64,000 nt of DNA from an uncultured Bacilli bacterium (lineage in GTDB: Bacteria; Bacillota_I; Bacilli_A; RF39; UBA660). Location of the stretch: positions 99,103-163,102 of the forward strand of contig CALVQK010000001.1 in NCBI GenBank assembly GCA_944358305.1, given 5' to 3'. How positions within the stretch are numbered: position 1 is the stretch's first letter; the number at the start of each line of letters is the position of its first letter. Made by a program: the position numbers and the translations under genes. The notes beneath the pieces were generated by a model. It made no database searches and was not told the origin of the DNA. It was given only the letters and a program-made list of their open reading frames with translations. Positions 44,169 to 53,802 of this stretch are shown here, in pieces.

Positions 44169-44722
44169 CTCTTAGAATTAATAGTTACAATATTAGTAAG
44201 GCTATCTAAAACATCTTTAGTAACTTCTATAATATAAGTACAGTCTTGTTCATATAACTTCTTTTTTATAATACTATTTTTTAGTATATAATTAACTTCT
44301 TTTTCTAATGTATAAGGGAAATTAATAGAAACTTCATAGCCATCAATTAAATCTATTTTATTACTTTTATTGATAACTTCTCTAGTAGTACTAGAGTAAG
44401 CTCTAATTAATCCTCCTGGTCCTAGTTTAATACCACCAAAATATCTAACAACAACAACTATTACATTAACCAGGTCTTCACTTTCTATTAATTGTAAAAT
44501 AGGAAGACCAGCAGTTTTATTAGGTTCACCGTCATCACTAAAACCTTTATCATTAACTAAAGTAAAAGCATAGCAGTAATGGGTAGCATTCTTATACTCA
44601 TTTTTAATTTCACTTAAAATATTTTTTATATCATTTCTACCTTCTATAGGCTCTATAATTCCTATAAATTTAGAATTTCTAATGGTTATTTCAAAAACTT
44701 CTTTATTAATAATACTTTTCAT
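44141..44722 (-). CDS. YigZ/IMPACT family protein
   Basis: The 193-residue protein has the YigZ pattern: S-K-F-I-G near residue 17, A-T-H-Y-C-Y-A-F near 46, F-S-D-D-G-E-P near 60, G-L-P-I-L near 72, and V-V-V-R-Y-F-G-G-I-K-L-G-P-G-G-L-I-R-A-Y near 90-110. The family is widespread; relatives of the eukaryotic IMPACT protein, the bacterial function is unclear and may be linked to ribosomes or stress. Its end overlaps the end of the converging XRE gene. Confidence 0.9.
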   Translation of the reverse strand: MKSIINKEVFEITIRNSKFIGIIEPIEGRNDIKNILSEIKNEYKNATHYCYAFTLVNDKGFSDDGEPNKTAGLPILQLIESEDLVNVIVVVVRYFGGIKLGPGGLIRAYSSTTREVINKSNKIDLIDGYEVSINFPYTLEKEVNYILKNSIIKKKLYEQDCTYIIEVTKDVLDSLTNIVTINSKREKIIPKIN

Positions 44723-44797
44723 AACTCATCTCTTGCTTTCTATAACATATTATATCGTACTTTACAGTTAAAAGGAAACAAAATGTAAATAAGGTAC

Positions 44798-44827
44798 TTG
44801 TATTACCCATACAAACTGATGTATAAT
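44798..44827 (+). promoter_or_regulatory. Promoter of the surface protein at 44909
   Basis: TTGTAT (44798-44803) and TATAAT (44822-44827), 18 bp apart. Confidence 0.6.
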
Positions 44828-44854
44828 CAAAATAGAGTAGGATGTAATAATTGT

Positions 44855-44889
44855 GTTAGTATGATTTACATAATTTAATACATACTAAC
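44855..44889. promoter_or_regulatory. Inverted repeat before the surface-protein gene
   Basis: GTTAGTATG and CATACTAAC are perfect 9-bp arms separated by 17 bp, ending just before the ribosome site AGGAG. It could be an operator or an mRNA hairpin affecting translation. Confidence 0.55.
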
Positions 44890-44908
44890 TTAATAGGAGT
44901 GAAACTTA

Positions 44909-46807
44909 ATGAAAAAATTATTATTAGAGACAAGTTTTAGTAAAATCTATATGGTATCAGTAGTCATAATAAGTCTACTTATAATAGGTGGATATTTTTC
45001 TTATGCTATGTTTACAGTATCGAAAGAAAAGAATAATGCCGTAAGTATTGTAACAGGTAATTTAACTTACAAATTAGAAATAGACGGGCAAGAAGGAACT
45101 ACCTTAACAGTACCTGCAAATAGTAGTAAAGAATTTATAGTAACACTATCTAATCCTAATAATAGAAAAGCAAGATTTAACTTCTATTATGAAGGCAATT
45201 TACCTGAAGGGGTAGATACAGGTTATATCGAAAGTGATGGCTACAATGCAACTCCAAAAGAAATAGGAGTAAATTTAGAAAAAAGTGAAACCGCAGGCTC
45301 AAATAATACTTATATAATAAGATTAGATAATATAACAGATGAGGAAGTAACCATAAATTTAGGAGTAGAGGTAGGACTAGATTATAATGATTTATCTTTA
45401 CCAGAGAATGGTCATTTATTTAGAAAGCTAAAAACTACAGGACCAGTAAAAGAGGTAATAGAAGATGACATCATGAATAGGTTAAATTATGAAGATGATG
45501 AGCAGACATTTATAACGGGAGAAGATCCAAGAAATTATATTTGGTATTCAGGTAAATTGTGGAGAGCAGTATCAACAGACCCTAGCGATAACACCGTAAA
45601 ATTAGTAACCCAGTGGGACATTTCGTCACTACCGTATAGCAATAGTAATAGTAGCTTAAGTGCGGCTTATGAAACATCATATTTAAAAGAATGGTTAAAT
45701 GATACTTCTGTAGATGGTTTCTTAGGCAATCTAAGGAATCCAGATGACTTTATTGTAACAAATAGCGTCTGGGATGCTACACCAACAGGAAACACTTTAG
45801 GTGATATAACAAGACCTAATGGTACATCAACAGTAACAAATGCTGTAGGTACTCTTAATACTTATGAATATCAATCAAGTTATCATGGGACTGATTATAT
45901 AAAATCATATTTAAATAATGGTCTTTTTTGGACGACATTAACGCCAATTGGTAATTCTTCTACTGCTTGGATAGTAGGTACTACAGGTCAACTACATTCT
46001 TCTCTTGACTTAAGCACTTTAAATGTTAGTGTGCGTCCTTCAATAAATTTAAAATCCAGTGTAGAAATAGTAGATGGAAAGGGTACAGCAGAAGATCCAT
46101 ATCGTTTAGAAGGGGATAATGATACTAACCTTTCAGGAACATTATTAAATACAAGATATAGTGGTGAATACATTCGTTTTGGAACAGGAGAAAATAGTTT
46201 ATATCAAATAGTAAGTCATGAAAACGGTTCAGGGACAAAAATAACTAGTGCTAGTCCTCTTAAAGAAAATGGCACATTTAAAACAACTATTTTTGGAAAT
46301 AATACAAATTATTCGACTTCAACAACAATAGGTAGTTTTTTAAATAATGATTATTTGAATGCAAATAATGGTTATTTATCAAATGAACAAATAAATATGA
46401 TAGAAGATAACACTACCTGGTATTTAGGAACAGTAAGTAGCAATGGAGAAAAAAATTATAAGTTAGCAAAATACACAGATTCTAATATGTCGAGTACGGT
46501 ATCAAACACTACGACAGCAAAAGTAGGATTATTAAGATTAGGAGAACTCATGGCAGGACAATTTGAACGTTATCAAGCAAATGATAGTAGTTTTCCTGGC
46601 TTAGTAAATGAGTATTGGTTATTAACTAAATATACTAACCAGTGGAACAATGATTGGCTTTGGGTTCCGGACAAATATGGAACTTTATCATTTGTGCCAC
46701 CTTCAACAATATATGGAATTAAACCAGCTCTCAACTTAAAGTCTAATGTAGTAATAACTGGAGGTACAGGTACAAAAGAAGACCCATTTACGATAGAATT
46801 ACAATAA
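44909..46807 (+). CDS. Membrane-anchored surface protein with two repeat domains
   Basis: The 632-residue protein has an N-terminal hydrophobic helix (about 10-32) followed by a TasA/CalY-like segment (S-Y-A-M-F-T, then V-T-G-N-L-T-Y-K-L-E) and a beta-sandwich to about residue 160. Two tandem domains follow, about 185-395 and 405-632. Each has Y-I-W-Y-S-G or Y-S-G-E-Y-I-R-F-G, a W-Y-L-G segment, a Trp-rich stretch, and a final (V-R-P-S or I-K-P-A)-(I/L)-N-L-K-S plus G-T-x-E-D-P. It is a paralogue of the protein at the left edge. The segment just before the R-P/K-P motif differs fully between copies. It is probably displayed on the cell surface; the ligand is unknown. Confidence 0.75.
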   Translation: MKKLLLETSFSKIYMVSVVIISLLIIGGYFSYAMFTVSKEKNNAVSIVTGNLTYKLEIDGQEGTTLTVPANSSKEFIVTLSNPNNRKARFNFYYEGNLPEGVDTGYIESDGYNATPKEIGVNLEKSETAGSNNTYIIRLDNITDEEVTINLGVEVGLDYNDLSLPENGHLFRKLKTTGPVKEVIEDDIMNRLNYEDDEQTFITGEDPRNYIWYSGKLWRAVSTDPSDNTVKLVTQWDISSLPYSNSNSSLSAAYETSYLKEWLNDTSVDGFLGNLRNPDDFIVTNSVWDATPTGNTLGDITRPNGTSTVTNAVGTLNTYEYQSSYHGTDYIKSYLNNGLFWTTLTPIGNSSTAWIVGTTGQLHSSLDLSTLNVSVRPSINLKSSVEIVDGKGTAEDPYRLEGDNDTNLSGTLLNTRYSGEYIRFGTGENSLYQIVSHENGSGTKITSASPLKENGTFKTTIFGNNTNYSTSTTIGSFLNNDYLNANNGYLSNEQINMIEDNTTWYLGTVSSNGEKNYKLAKYTDSNMSSTVSNTTTAKVGLLRLGELMAGQFERYQANDSSFPGLVNEYWLLTKYTNQWNNDWLWVPDKYGTLSFVPPSTIYGIKPALNLKSNVVITGGTGTKEDPFTIELQ

Positions 46808-46813
46808 AATATT

Positions 46814-46856
46814 GAACTGATAAGTATGTTTTTTATCATATTTATCAGTTTTTTCT
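46814..46856 (+). terminator. Intrinsic terminator after the surface protein
   Basis: ACTGATAA pairs with TTATCAGT across an 18-base loop, followed by TTTTTT. Confidence 0.7.
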
Positions 46857-46917
46857 TCATTTTTTTAAAGCCTATGCTATAATAATATTAGTTTGGTAAG
46901 AAAGGCTGTGATGTCTT

Positions 46918-47187
46918 ATGGATTTTACTTTTAATAGCAAAGAGGAGTTGTATCAAATGATCGAACCAGCACTTGATGCTAAGAAAAGTGAACTTGATAG
47001 GCTGGGGTACCATTATATTCATAAAAATGATGTCTGGAATTATTTAATACTTACTAAATGGTCTAAAGCTCATAATTTAGAATTAAGTGATATAGTTAGT
47101 GATATTTTAAATTGTGATAATAAGCTATTAGATAAATATCTTAAAGATAGTCTTTCTACTAGAAAAGAGAATATAGAAATAATATAA
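46918..47187 (+). CDS. ComN-like post-transcriptional regulator
   Basis: The 89-residue protein matches the small post-transcriptional regulator family (ComN/YrzD): E-P-A-L-D-A-K-K-S-E, then D-V-W-N-Y-L-I-L-T-K-W near residue 40, and L-S-D-I-V-S-D-I-L-N near 62. In B. subtilis ComN affects comE mRNA and its gene lies beside secDF, as here (36 bp). No competence gene is in the window, so the target is unknown. Confidence 0.75.
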   Translation: MDFTFNSKEELYQMIEPALDAKKSELDRLGYHYIHKNDVWNYLILTKWSKAHNLELSDIVSDILNCDNKLLDKYLKDSLSTRKENIEII

Positions 47188-47222
47188 AGGGGTATAAAGT
47201 AATATATTCGGAGGTGCAGTAA

Positions 47223-49523
47223 ATGATGAAGAAAGAAAAGAAAGTTAAAGAAAAGAAGATAAAAAAAGAAAGGAAAAAGATGGCTCCTGAAAAGAAAAAA
47301 ATGTTAGGCAAAACTACTATTTTAGTAGTAATTGCTGCTATTGTTTGCTTCTTAATAGTGCCATTATTTAAATCATTAAACTTTGGACTAGACTTACAAG
47401 GAGGATTTGAAATACTTTATGAAGTTAGTCCTATTGATGGTAGTGAAATGAATAGCGATATATTAAATGCTACCTACAAAAGTATGCTTAAACGTATCGA
47501 TACTTTAGGTGTCAGTGAACCTGAAATTACTCTAGAAGGTGATGATAGAATTAGAGTAAAACTAGCAGGAGTTACTAATAAAGAAGAAGCACGAGATACT
47601 CTATCTACTGTTGCTACTTTAACATTTAGGGATAGTGAAGATAATTTATTAATGACTAGTGATGTTTTAGAAGCAGGTGGCGCTAGACTTACAACAGATT
47701 CAAGTGGTAGACCTGCTGTTAGTCTTGCTGTTAAAGATAAAGATACATTCTATAAAGTAACTAATGCTGTTAAAGATTACGAAAATAATGTTATTGTTAT
47801 CTGGCTAGATTATAATGAAATGACAGATTCTTATGCTAGTGAAGGTAGTATGTGTGGAACAGATGAGAGTAATTGTATAAGTGCAGCTACTGTTAGTGAA
47901 GGCTTTGCTAGCGATGTTATTATTCAAGGCAACTTTAGTGAAGAGGAAGCTAGTAATTTAGTTGATTTAATTAACTCTGGAAGCTTACCTGCTAAACTAA
48001 CAGAAGTATCTAGTAAAACAGTAGGTGCTAGTTTTGGAGATGCAACTCTTACTATGACAATGTATGCAGGAATTGCTGGTGTTCTTGCCATTATAATTCT
48101 TTTAATAGGTATTTATAATTTTGCTGGTATCATTTCAGCAGTATCGATACTTTTATATACCTTATTTGTCTTTGCGGCCTTTTGGCTAGTAGGTGGAGTC
48201 TTAACTCTTCCTGGAATAGCTGCTTTAATACTTGGTATTGGTATGGCTGTTGATGCTAACGTCTTAACATATTCTCGTATTAAAGAAGAACTACTTAAAG
48301 GAAGAAGTTTAGAAACAGCTTTCAAAAATGGTAGTAAAGCAAGCTTTGGAACGATCCTTGATGCTAACCTTACAACATTACTAGTTGCCATTATAATGTT
48401 CTATTTAGGAGAATCTAGTGTTAAAGGTTTTGCTACTATGCTTATCATTAATATTATTGTAACAATGATTACAATGGTAGGTATTACTAGAATATTAATG
48501 AAAATGTTTGTTAAAACTAAATATTTTGATAATAAATTAAATCTTTTTATTGGTGTTAATTTAGAAAATATCAAACAAGATGAGAAAAAGAAGACTTATA
48601 ATTATTTAGGACTTAGTAAATTCTTTGCAGCTTTCAGTTTAATTGTTATCCTTACATCATGCGTTATGTTTGCCTTTAAAGGAATGAATCTTGGTATTGA
48701 TTTTAGGGCTGGCAGTGATATTACTCTTGCTACTACGGAAATATCTGAAGAGGATTTAAAAAGTGATTTAAAAGAGTTAGACTTAGATGAAGTAAGTATT
48801 GATATTACTAGTAGTGAAACTGATATTAGAGTAAGTGATGAATTAAAAGAAAGCGAAGTTGATGAGGTAGAAAGTTATTTCCTTGAAAAATATAATACTA
48901 GTGTTGATATTGGCGTTGTCTCTAACGTTGTTAAACAAGATTTAATTACAAATGCTATATTCTCTATCGTTATCTCTTTGATTGGTATAATTTTATATAT
49001 TACCTTTAGATTCAAATTCAGTTATGGTATTTCATCAGTTATTTGTCTAGTACATGATGCTCTTATAATGGTAGCTTCTGTTATTCTTTTAAGAGTAGAA
49101 GTAAATTCAATGTTTATAGCAGCGGTACTTGCTATCATAGGATATTCAATTAATAATACAATCGTTGTCTTTGATAGAGTTCGTGAAAATTTAAGAAAGA
49201 AAGAGAAAGACAATTTAAGTAAAGATGAACTTAAAGGAGTAGTTAATGTTAGTATTAAAGATACAATGTCTAGAAGTATTTATACATCTCTAACTACACT
49301 TCTTCCGGTGTTAGCTTTACTACTAATGGGTAGTAGAGAAATATTAACCTTTAATGTTGCCATGATAGTAGGACTAATTGCCGGTACTTATTCATCATTA
49401 TTATTAGCAGGATGGCTTTATGTCTTCTTTGCTAGTAAAGCAAGTAAAAAAAGAAAAAACAATAAAAATAAAAAAATTACTAAAGAAGTGAGTGAAAAAA
49501 TAGTTAAAGGTATAAATGATTAA
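47223..49523 (+). CDS. secDF: Protein-export protein SecDF (fusion)
   Basis: The 766-residue fused SecD-SecF uses the proton gradient to help the Sec translocon. It has a Lys-rich N-terminal tail (1-30), the SecD helix with L-G-L-D-L-Q-G-G-F-E (about 55-64), a periplasmic-type domain, and SecD helices with A-G-I-A-A-L-I-L-G-I-G-M-A-V-D-A-N-V-L. The SecF half starts near 465 with M-N-L-G-I-D-F-R-A-G and contains I-G-Y-S-I-N-N-T-I-V-V-F-D-R. Two helix bundles give twelve membrane segments. Two ATG codons are adjacent at 47223; either could start. Confidence 0.94.
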   Translation: MMKKEKKVKEKKIKKERKKMAPEKKKMLGKTTILVVIAAIVCFLIVPLFKSLNFGLDLQGGFEILYEVSPIDGSEMNSDILNATYKSMLKRIDTLGVSEPEITLEGDDRIRVKLAGVTNKEEARDTLSTVATLTFRDSEDNLLMTSDVLEAGGARLTTDSSGRPAVSLAVKDKDTFYKVTNAVKDYENNVIVIWLDYNEMTDSYASEGSMCGTDESNCISAATVSEGFASDVIIQGNFSEEEASNLVDLINSGSLPAKLTEVSSKTVGASFGDATLTMTMYAGIAGVLAIIILLIGIYNFAGIISAVSILLYTLFVFAAFWLVGGVLTLPGIAALILGIGMAVDANVLTYSRIKEELLKGRSLETAFKNGSKASFGTILDANLTTLLVAIIMFYLGESSVKGFATMLIINIIVTMITMVGITRILMKMFVKTKYFDNKLNLFIGVNLENIKQDEKKKTYNYLGLSKFFAAFSLIVILTSCVMFAFKGMNLGIDFRAGSDITLATTEISEEDLKSDLKELDLDEVSIDITSSETDIRVSDELKESEVDEVESYFLEKYNTSVDIGVVSNVVKQDLITNAIFSIVISLIGIILYITFRFKFSYGISSVICLVHDALIMVASVILLRVEVNSMFIAAVLAIIGYSINNTIVVFDRVRENLRKKEKDNLSKDELKGVVNVSIKDTMSRSIYTSLTTLLPVLALLLMGSREILTFNVAMIVGLIAGTYSSLLLAGWLYVFFASKASKKRKNNKNKKITKEVSEKIVKGIND

Positions 49524-49551
49524 ATATAAGTAGAAAGAGGGGTGTGTTCTA

Positions 49552-51705
49552 ATGAAAAAGGATTTAATTACCATAGATGATTTAATGGAAAAAATAGATG
49601 AATATATCAAAGACCCTAAAGAAAGAGAAAAAATATTAGATGCTTATTATTATGCAAAAGAAAAGCATAAAGGACAGTATCGCAAAAGTGGGGAGGAATA
49701 CATTATTCATCCCCTTAATGTTGCTTTAATTCTTACTTCAATTTATGCAGATAGTGAATGTCTAGTGGCAGCTTTACTTCATGATGTAATAGAAGATTGT
49801 GATGTTGATATAGAAGAATTTAAAGAGAAGTTTGGGCTTACTGTCTACAAATTAGTAGATGGTGTTACTAAATTAGGTAGACTTCATTTTTCTACAGATA
49901 ATGAATATTTAGTAGAGTATTATAAAAAAATAATAGTAGGAATGAGTGAAGATGTTAGAGTTATTATTGTAAAACTTGCTGATCGTTTACATAACATGAG
50001 AACTTTATGGGCAACACCAGTTGAAAAACAAAAGAAAAAGTCTAAAGAAGTTCTTGAGATATTTGCACCACTTGCTCATCACTTAGGAATACATAAAATT
50101 AAAAGTGAGCTTGAAGATTTATCTCTTCGTTATTTAAAACCAACTGTTTTTTATGATATTGCTGATAAACTTAATAAGACTAAAGCAGAACGAGATACTA
50201 CAGTTTATGAGATGCAAGAAGAAGTTACAGAACTCCTAAATGAACATCATATTCCTCATCAAATAAAAGGCCGTGCGAAAAGTATCTATAGTATTTATAA
50301 TAAACTTGATAAAGGTAAAAAATTCAGTGATATTTATGATTTACTAGCACTACGTATTTTGGTTGATACCGAGCAAGATTGTTACTTAGTTCTTGGTCTA
50401 ATTCATTCTAAGTTTAGACCTTTACCTAAAAGATTTAAAGACTATATCGCTATGCCTAAGCCAAATATGTATCAGTCATTACATACAACTGTTTTTGGAA
50501 TAGATGGCTATCTATTTGAAATTCAAATTAGAACCTATGAAATGGATGAAGTAGCAGAAAATGGTATTGCATCTCACTGGGCTTATAAAGAAAATGGTGG
50601 TAGTAAAAAAACTGCTAATTTACAATCAACCACTACCCAGAAACTCCAATTCTTTAAAGAAATTATGGAACTTGAAAATGACAAGATGAGTAGTGAAGAG
50701 TTTGTCACTTCTGTAAAAGATGAAGTCTTAAACAATAATATCTATGTATTTACTCCTAAAGGAGATGTTATTGAACTACCTCGTGGGGCCACACCACTTG
50801 ACTTTGCTTATAAAGTCCATAGTAAAGTAGGAGAAACAACTGTAGGGGCAATTGTAAATGGTAGTATTGTACCTCTAGACTATGAATTAAAAAGTAATGA
50901 TATTATTAAAATTAACACTAATAAAAGTGCTCATCCTTCTAAAGAGTGGTTAAATATAGTTAAAACTACAGGGGCCCGTAATAAGATCAAAAGTTACTTT
51001 AGTAAGAGCGAAAAAGAAGTCCTAATAGAACGTGGTAAAGAATATTTGGAGAAAGAATTAAGGAAAAGAAAGATAGCAATTAGTGATTTCTATCTTGAAG
51101 ATAACCTTAAAAACGTCTATAAAATCCTAAAAATAGATAATTTAGATGATTTATATTATGATATAGGTAGTAATAAACATACACCTAATAATGTCATAAA
51201 TATAAACTTTGGTGAAAAAGAAGAAGAAAAACCTAAATTATTAAAAAATATTGTCAAAATAAATGATAATGCTTCTGACATAATAGTTGATGGAATAGAC
51301 AAAATAAAAGTAAGTATAGCCTCATGTTGTAAACCTGTTCATGGCGACGATATTGTTGGTTATATTACAAGAGGCAATGGTATAACTATTCATAGAAGTA
51401 ACTGTCATAATCTTGCTAGTATGGATGATAGATGTATTAAAGTATCTTGGGATGATAAACCTTCTAATAAGTATTATAGTGATTTACTAATCAGAACTAA
51501 TACCTTAGATAATAAACTTGCTGATATTATTCAAGCGACTAGTAAGATCTCTGTTAATATTACTAGTATTAAAACAATATCAAGAGATGAATATGCAACC
51601 TATGAAATGGAAGTTGCTATTAATGATGTAAATCACTTAACAAAACTACTACTAGATTTAAAGAATTTACCATATATTACAAGTGTAGAGAGGTTGATAA
51701 TGTGA
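49552..51705 (+). CDS. rel: Bifunctional (p)ppGpp synthetase/hydrolase Rel
   Basis: The 717-residue protein is a full-length RSH. It has the HD hydrolase (H-P-L-N, L-L-H-D-V-I-E-D, K-L-A-D-R-L-H-N), the synthetase (G-R-A-K-S-I-Y-S-I-Y-N-K-L; Y-Q-S-L-H-T-T-V; F-E-I-Q-I-R-T with the catalytic Glu; S-H-W-A-Y-K), TGS (about 375-440), a Cys-bearing C-terminal domain (I-A-S-C-C-K-P-V-H-G-D) and an ACT domain. It makes and removes the stringent-response alarmone. Compare the short frameshifted paralogue at 20468. The stop overlaps the dtd start region (GTGAGAG), as often seen. Confidence 0.95.
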   Translation: MKKDLITIDDLMEKIDEYIKDPKEREKILDAYYYAKEKHKGQYRKSGEEYIIHPLNVALILTSIYADSECLVAALLHDVIEDCDVDIEEFKEKFGLTVYKLVDGVTKLGRLHFSTDNEYLVEYYKKIIVGMSEDVRVIIVKLADRLHNMRTLWATPVEKQKKKSKEVLEIFAPLAHHLGIHKIKSELEDLSLRYLKPTVFYDIADKLNKTKAERDTTVYEMQEEVTELLNEHHIPHQIKGRAKSIYSIYNKLDKGKKFSDIYDLLALRILVDTEQDCYLVLGLIHSKFRPLPKRFKDYIAMPKPNMYQSLHTTVFGIDGYLFEIQIRTYEMDEVAENGIASHWAYKENGGSKKTANLQSTTTQKLQFFKEIMELENDKMSSEEFVTSVKDEVLNNNIYVFTPKGDVIELPRGATPLDFAYKVHSKVGETTVGAIVNGSIVPLDYELKSNDIIKINTNKSAHPSKEWLNIVKTTGARNKIKSYFSKSEKEVLIERGKEYLEKELRKRKIAISDFYLEDNLKNVYKILKIDNLDDLYYDIGSNKHTPNNVININFGEKEEEKPKLLKNIVKINDNASDIIVDGIDKIKVSIASCCKPVHGDDIVGYITRGNGITIHRSNCHNLASMDDRCIKVSWDDKPSNKYYSDLLIRTNTLDNKLADIIQATSKISVNITSIKTISRDEYATYEMEVAINDVNHLTKLLLDLKNLPYITSVERLIM

Positions 51706-52136
51706 GAGTTTTAGTTCAAAGATGTAGTCATGCTAAATGTGTTGTCAATAATAAAAATATTAATGAAATAGATGATGGCTTAATGCTTTTAGTAGGATTT
51801 ACTGATAGTGATAACAAAGATACCATTCTTAAAATGGTTAACAAAGTAATTAATTTAAGAATTTTCCCTGATAAAGATGGAGTAATGAACTTATCTATTT
51901 TAGATACTAAAGGCTCTATTTTATCAATTTCGCAATTTACTCTTTATGCTGATACTAATAAAGGTAATAGACCAAGTTATAGGGGAGCCATGAAAGGTGA
52001 TAAAGCGAAACTTTTATATGAGTACTTTAACAAGTGTCTAAGTGAGTATGTTCCTTGCTTTGGTGGTGCTTTTGGAGAGAACATGGAAATATCCTTAACT
52101 AATATGGGACCTACTACAATTATGTTGGAGAGATAA
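51702..52136 (+). CDS. dtd: D-aminoacyl-tRNA deacylase
   Basis: The 144-residue enzyme removes D-amino acids from tRNA. The signatures S-Q-F-T-L-Y-A-D (about 79-86) and the cross-subunit Gly-cis-Pro motif (T-N-M-G-P-T-T) near 132-138 are present. It starts with GTG at 51702, overlapping the rel stop by 4 bp, the classical rel-dtd gene pair. Confidence 0.93.
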   Translation: MRVLVQRCSHAKCVVNNKNINEIDDGLMLLVGFTDSDNKDTILKMVNKVINLRIFPDKDGVMNLSILDTKGSILSISQFTLYADTNKGNRPSYRGAMKGDKAKLLYEYFNKCLSEYVPCFGGAFGENMEISLTNMGPTTIMLER

Positions 52137-52138
52137 TT

Positions 52139-53200
52139 ATGTACAAGAATAGAATAAATTATAAATTATTAAACTTTTTAATTCTTATGGGACTTCTATA
52201 TATTATAGTTACTAATATAGGAACCTGGTTCAGTATTTTTTCATCCATTATTAGCATTTGTATGCCGTTCCTTATTGCTTTTGCTATTTCCTATGCTCTT
52301 AATCCAGTAGTTAGAAAGTTAGTTTCTAAGGGAGTTAGAAAATCCTTAGCTGTTACAATAGTTGTAATAGCAGTAACAACTATCATAATAGCTTTATTAG
52401 TTATAACACTACCGCTTTTATATAACCAACTTGTAACCTTTGCTACTAACTTTGGCAAAGTTATAGAAGATGTTGGTGATAAATTTAATATAAATTTAGA
52501 TTTTATAACTGATAGTAGTAATGGCTACTTAGAAAGTATTATTGATAGCTTAGGGACTTTTTTAAGAGATGGATCTATTGATATAGTAGGTAAGACTGCC
52601 TCTTTCTTAGGTAAAGTTATAATTACATTCGTTGTGTCTATTTATTTTCTAGCTTACATGGATAAAATAAGAGAAGTAGTCGCTAACTTTTTAAAGCAAG
52701 TAAAATATAAATATTTTCGTTATGTCAAAGCTTTAGATACAGAACTTAGTAATTATTTAAAAGGCCTTTTAACCTTTATGGTTATTCAGTTCTTTGAATA
52801 TTCTATTGTCTTTTTAATAGTAGGACATCCTAACTGGTTCTTATTTGGCGTTTTAGCTTCTCTTACTACAGTAATTCCTTATTTTGGAGGCTTAATTACC
52901 AATCTACTAGCTTTATTAACCGCGTCTGTTATAAGTCCTAACTTATTTATTGCCACTTTAATTATCTGTTTAATCTTCCCACAATTAGATGGTTATATAA
53001 TTTCTCCTAGAGTATATGGTAAGACAAATAATGTAAACCCCCTAATTACTATTATGATGGTGTCCATTGGTGGAACTGTAGGTGGACCACTTGGAATTAT
53101 CATTGCTCTACCTATATATATCTTAATATCAGCAAGTTATAGATTCTTTAAATTAGATATTAAAAAAGGAGTTAAAAAAGTAAAGGCAGAGTTAAGTTAG
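52139..53200 (+). CDS. AI-2E (PerM) family membrane transporter
   Basis: The 353-residue protein has about eight hydrophobic segments, with an extended middle soluble part (about 95-150). Family hallmarks are F-L-I-A-F-A-I-S-Y-A-L-N-P near 46-58, Y-F-L-A-Y-M near 172, and the late P-Q-L-D-G-Y-I-I-S-P-R-V-Y-G-K and G-G-T-V-G-G-P-L-G segments. Family members export small molecules or exchange sodium/protons; the AI-2 name is historical. It follows dtd by 2 bp. Confidence 0.85.
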   Translation: MYKNRINYKLLNFLILMGLLYIIVTNIGTWFSIFSSIISICMPFLIAFAISYALNPVVRKLVSKGVRKSLAVTIVVIAVTTIIIALLVITLPLLYNQLVTFATNFGKVIEDVGDKFNINLDFITDSSNGYLESIIDSLGTFLRDGSIDIVGKTASFLGKVIITFVVSIYFLAYMDKIREVVANFLKQVKYKYFRYVKALDTELSNYLKGLLTFMVIQFFEYSIVFLIVGHPNWFLFGVLASLTTVIPYFGGLITNLLALLTASVISPNLFIATLIICLIFPQLDGYIISPRVYGKTNNVNPLITIMMVSIGGTVGGPLGIIIALPIYILISASYRFFKLDIKKGVKKVKAELS

Positions 53201-53220
53201 TGTAAAAAGATAGTGTCAAG

Positions 53221-53249
53221 TTGAAAAAAACAACTATTTATGCTAAAAT
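53221..53249 (+). promoter_or_regulatory. Promoter for the HD-yceD-rpmF genes
   Basis: TTGAAA (53221-53226) and TAAAAT (53244-53249), 17 bp apart. Confidence 0.6.
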
Positions 53250-53296
53250 TATATATGGCCAGTTAAAAAAGAAGAAAGTGGTGTTTGAATATAAAT

Positions 53297-53797
53297 ATGA
53301 GAACATTTTATCCAAATGAGGAGTTTAACAATATAATAATGCCGATTATAAGCAATAGTGAATATCAAAAAACAAAAGACTGTATTCACCATGGTATGGA
53401 CAGATATAACCATATGATGCGTGTTGCTTATTATTCCTATAGAATAACTAAGTTTTGTCATTTAAACTATGTTTCTACTACAAAAGGAGCAATTCTACAT
53501 GATTTCTTTTTAGATGATTATGATGAAAAAAAGGCTCATATGTTAGTAAATCATCCTAAAATAGCTTTAGAAAACTCTTTAAAGTATTTTGAATTAAATG
53601 ACTTAGAGCAAGACATTATTAAGGCACATATGTTCCCTGTTGGCAAGACATTACCAAGATATTTAGAAAGCTGGATAGTTAATTTAGTTGATGATTTTGC
53701 CTGCTTCTATGAAAGAAGTTATGTCCTAAAGGAAAATATGTCAGTAGCATGTAGTATGGTTATTTTATTATTCATGGTATTTTTCAAGAGATGGTGA
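53297..53797 (+). CDS. HD-domain protein (putative metal-dependent phosphohydrolase)
   Basis: The ATG at 53297 gives 166 residues; a TTG at 53285 is possible. The sequence has an HD-type site: H-H-G-M-D-R-Y-N-H-M near residue 35, and A-I-L-H-D-F-F near 67, plus a further His in V-N-H-P-K-I-A and D-D-F-A late. HD proteins hydrolyse nucleotides or phosphate esters; the substrate is unknown. The C-terminal 20 residues are hydrophobic (M-V-I-L-L-F-M-V-F-F), unusual for this fold, and could be an anchor or the result of a late frameshift. Confidence 0.65.
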   Translation: MRTFYPNEEFNNIIMPIISNSEYQKTKDCIHHGMDRYNHMMRVAYYSYRITKFCHLNYVSTTKGAILHDFFLDDYDEKKAHMLVNHPKIALENSLKYFELNDLEQDIIKAHMFPVGKTLPRYLESWIVNLVDDFACFYERSYVLKENMSVACSMVILLFMVFFKRW

Positions 53798-53802
53798 AGC
53801 AT

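Noticed and set aside
46573..46860. Minus-strand ORFs opposite the surface protein and other large genes
   Set aside because: They lie in the antisense frame of well-supported genes, with low-complexity Ser/Ile/Leu-rich translations and no ribosome sites.
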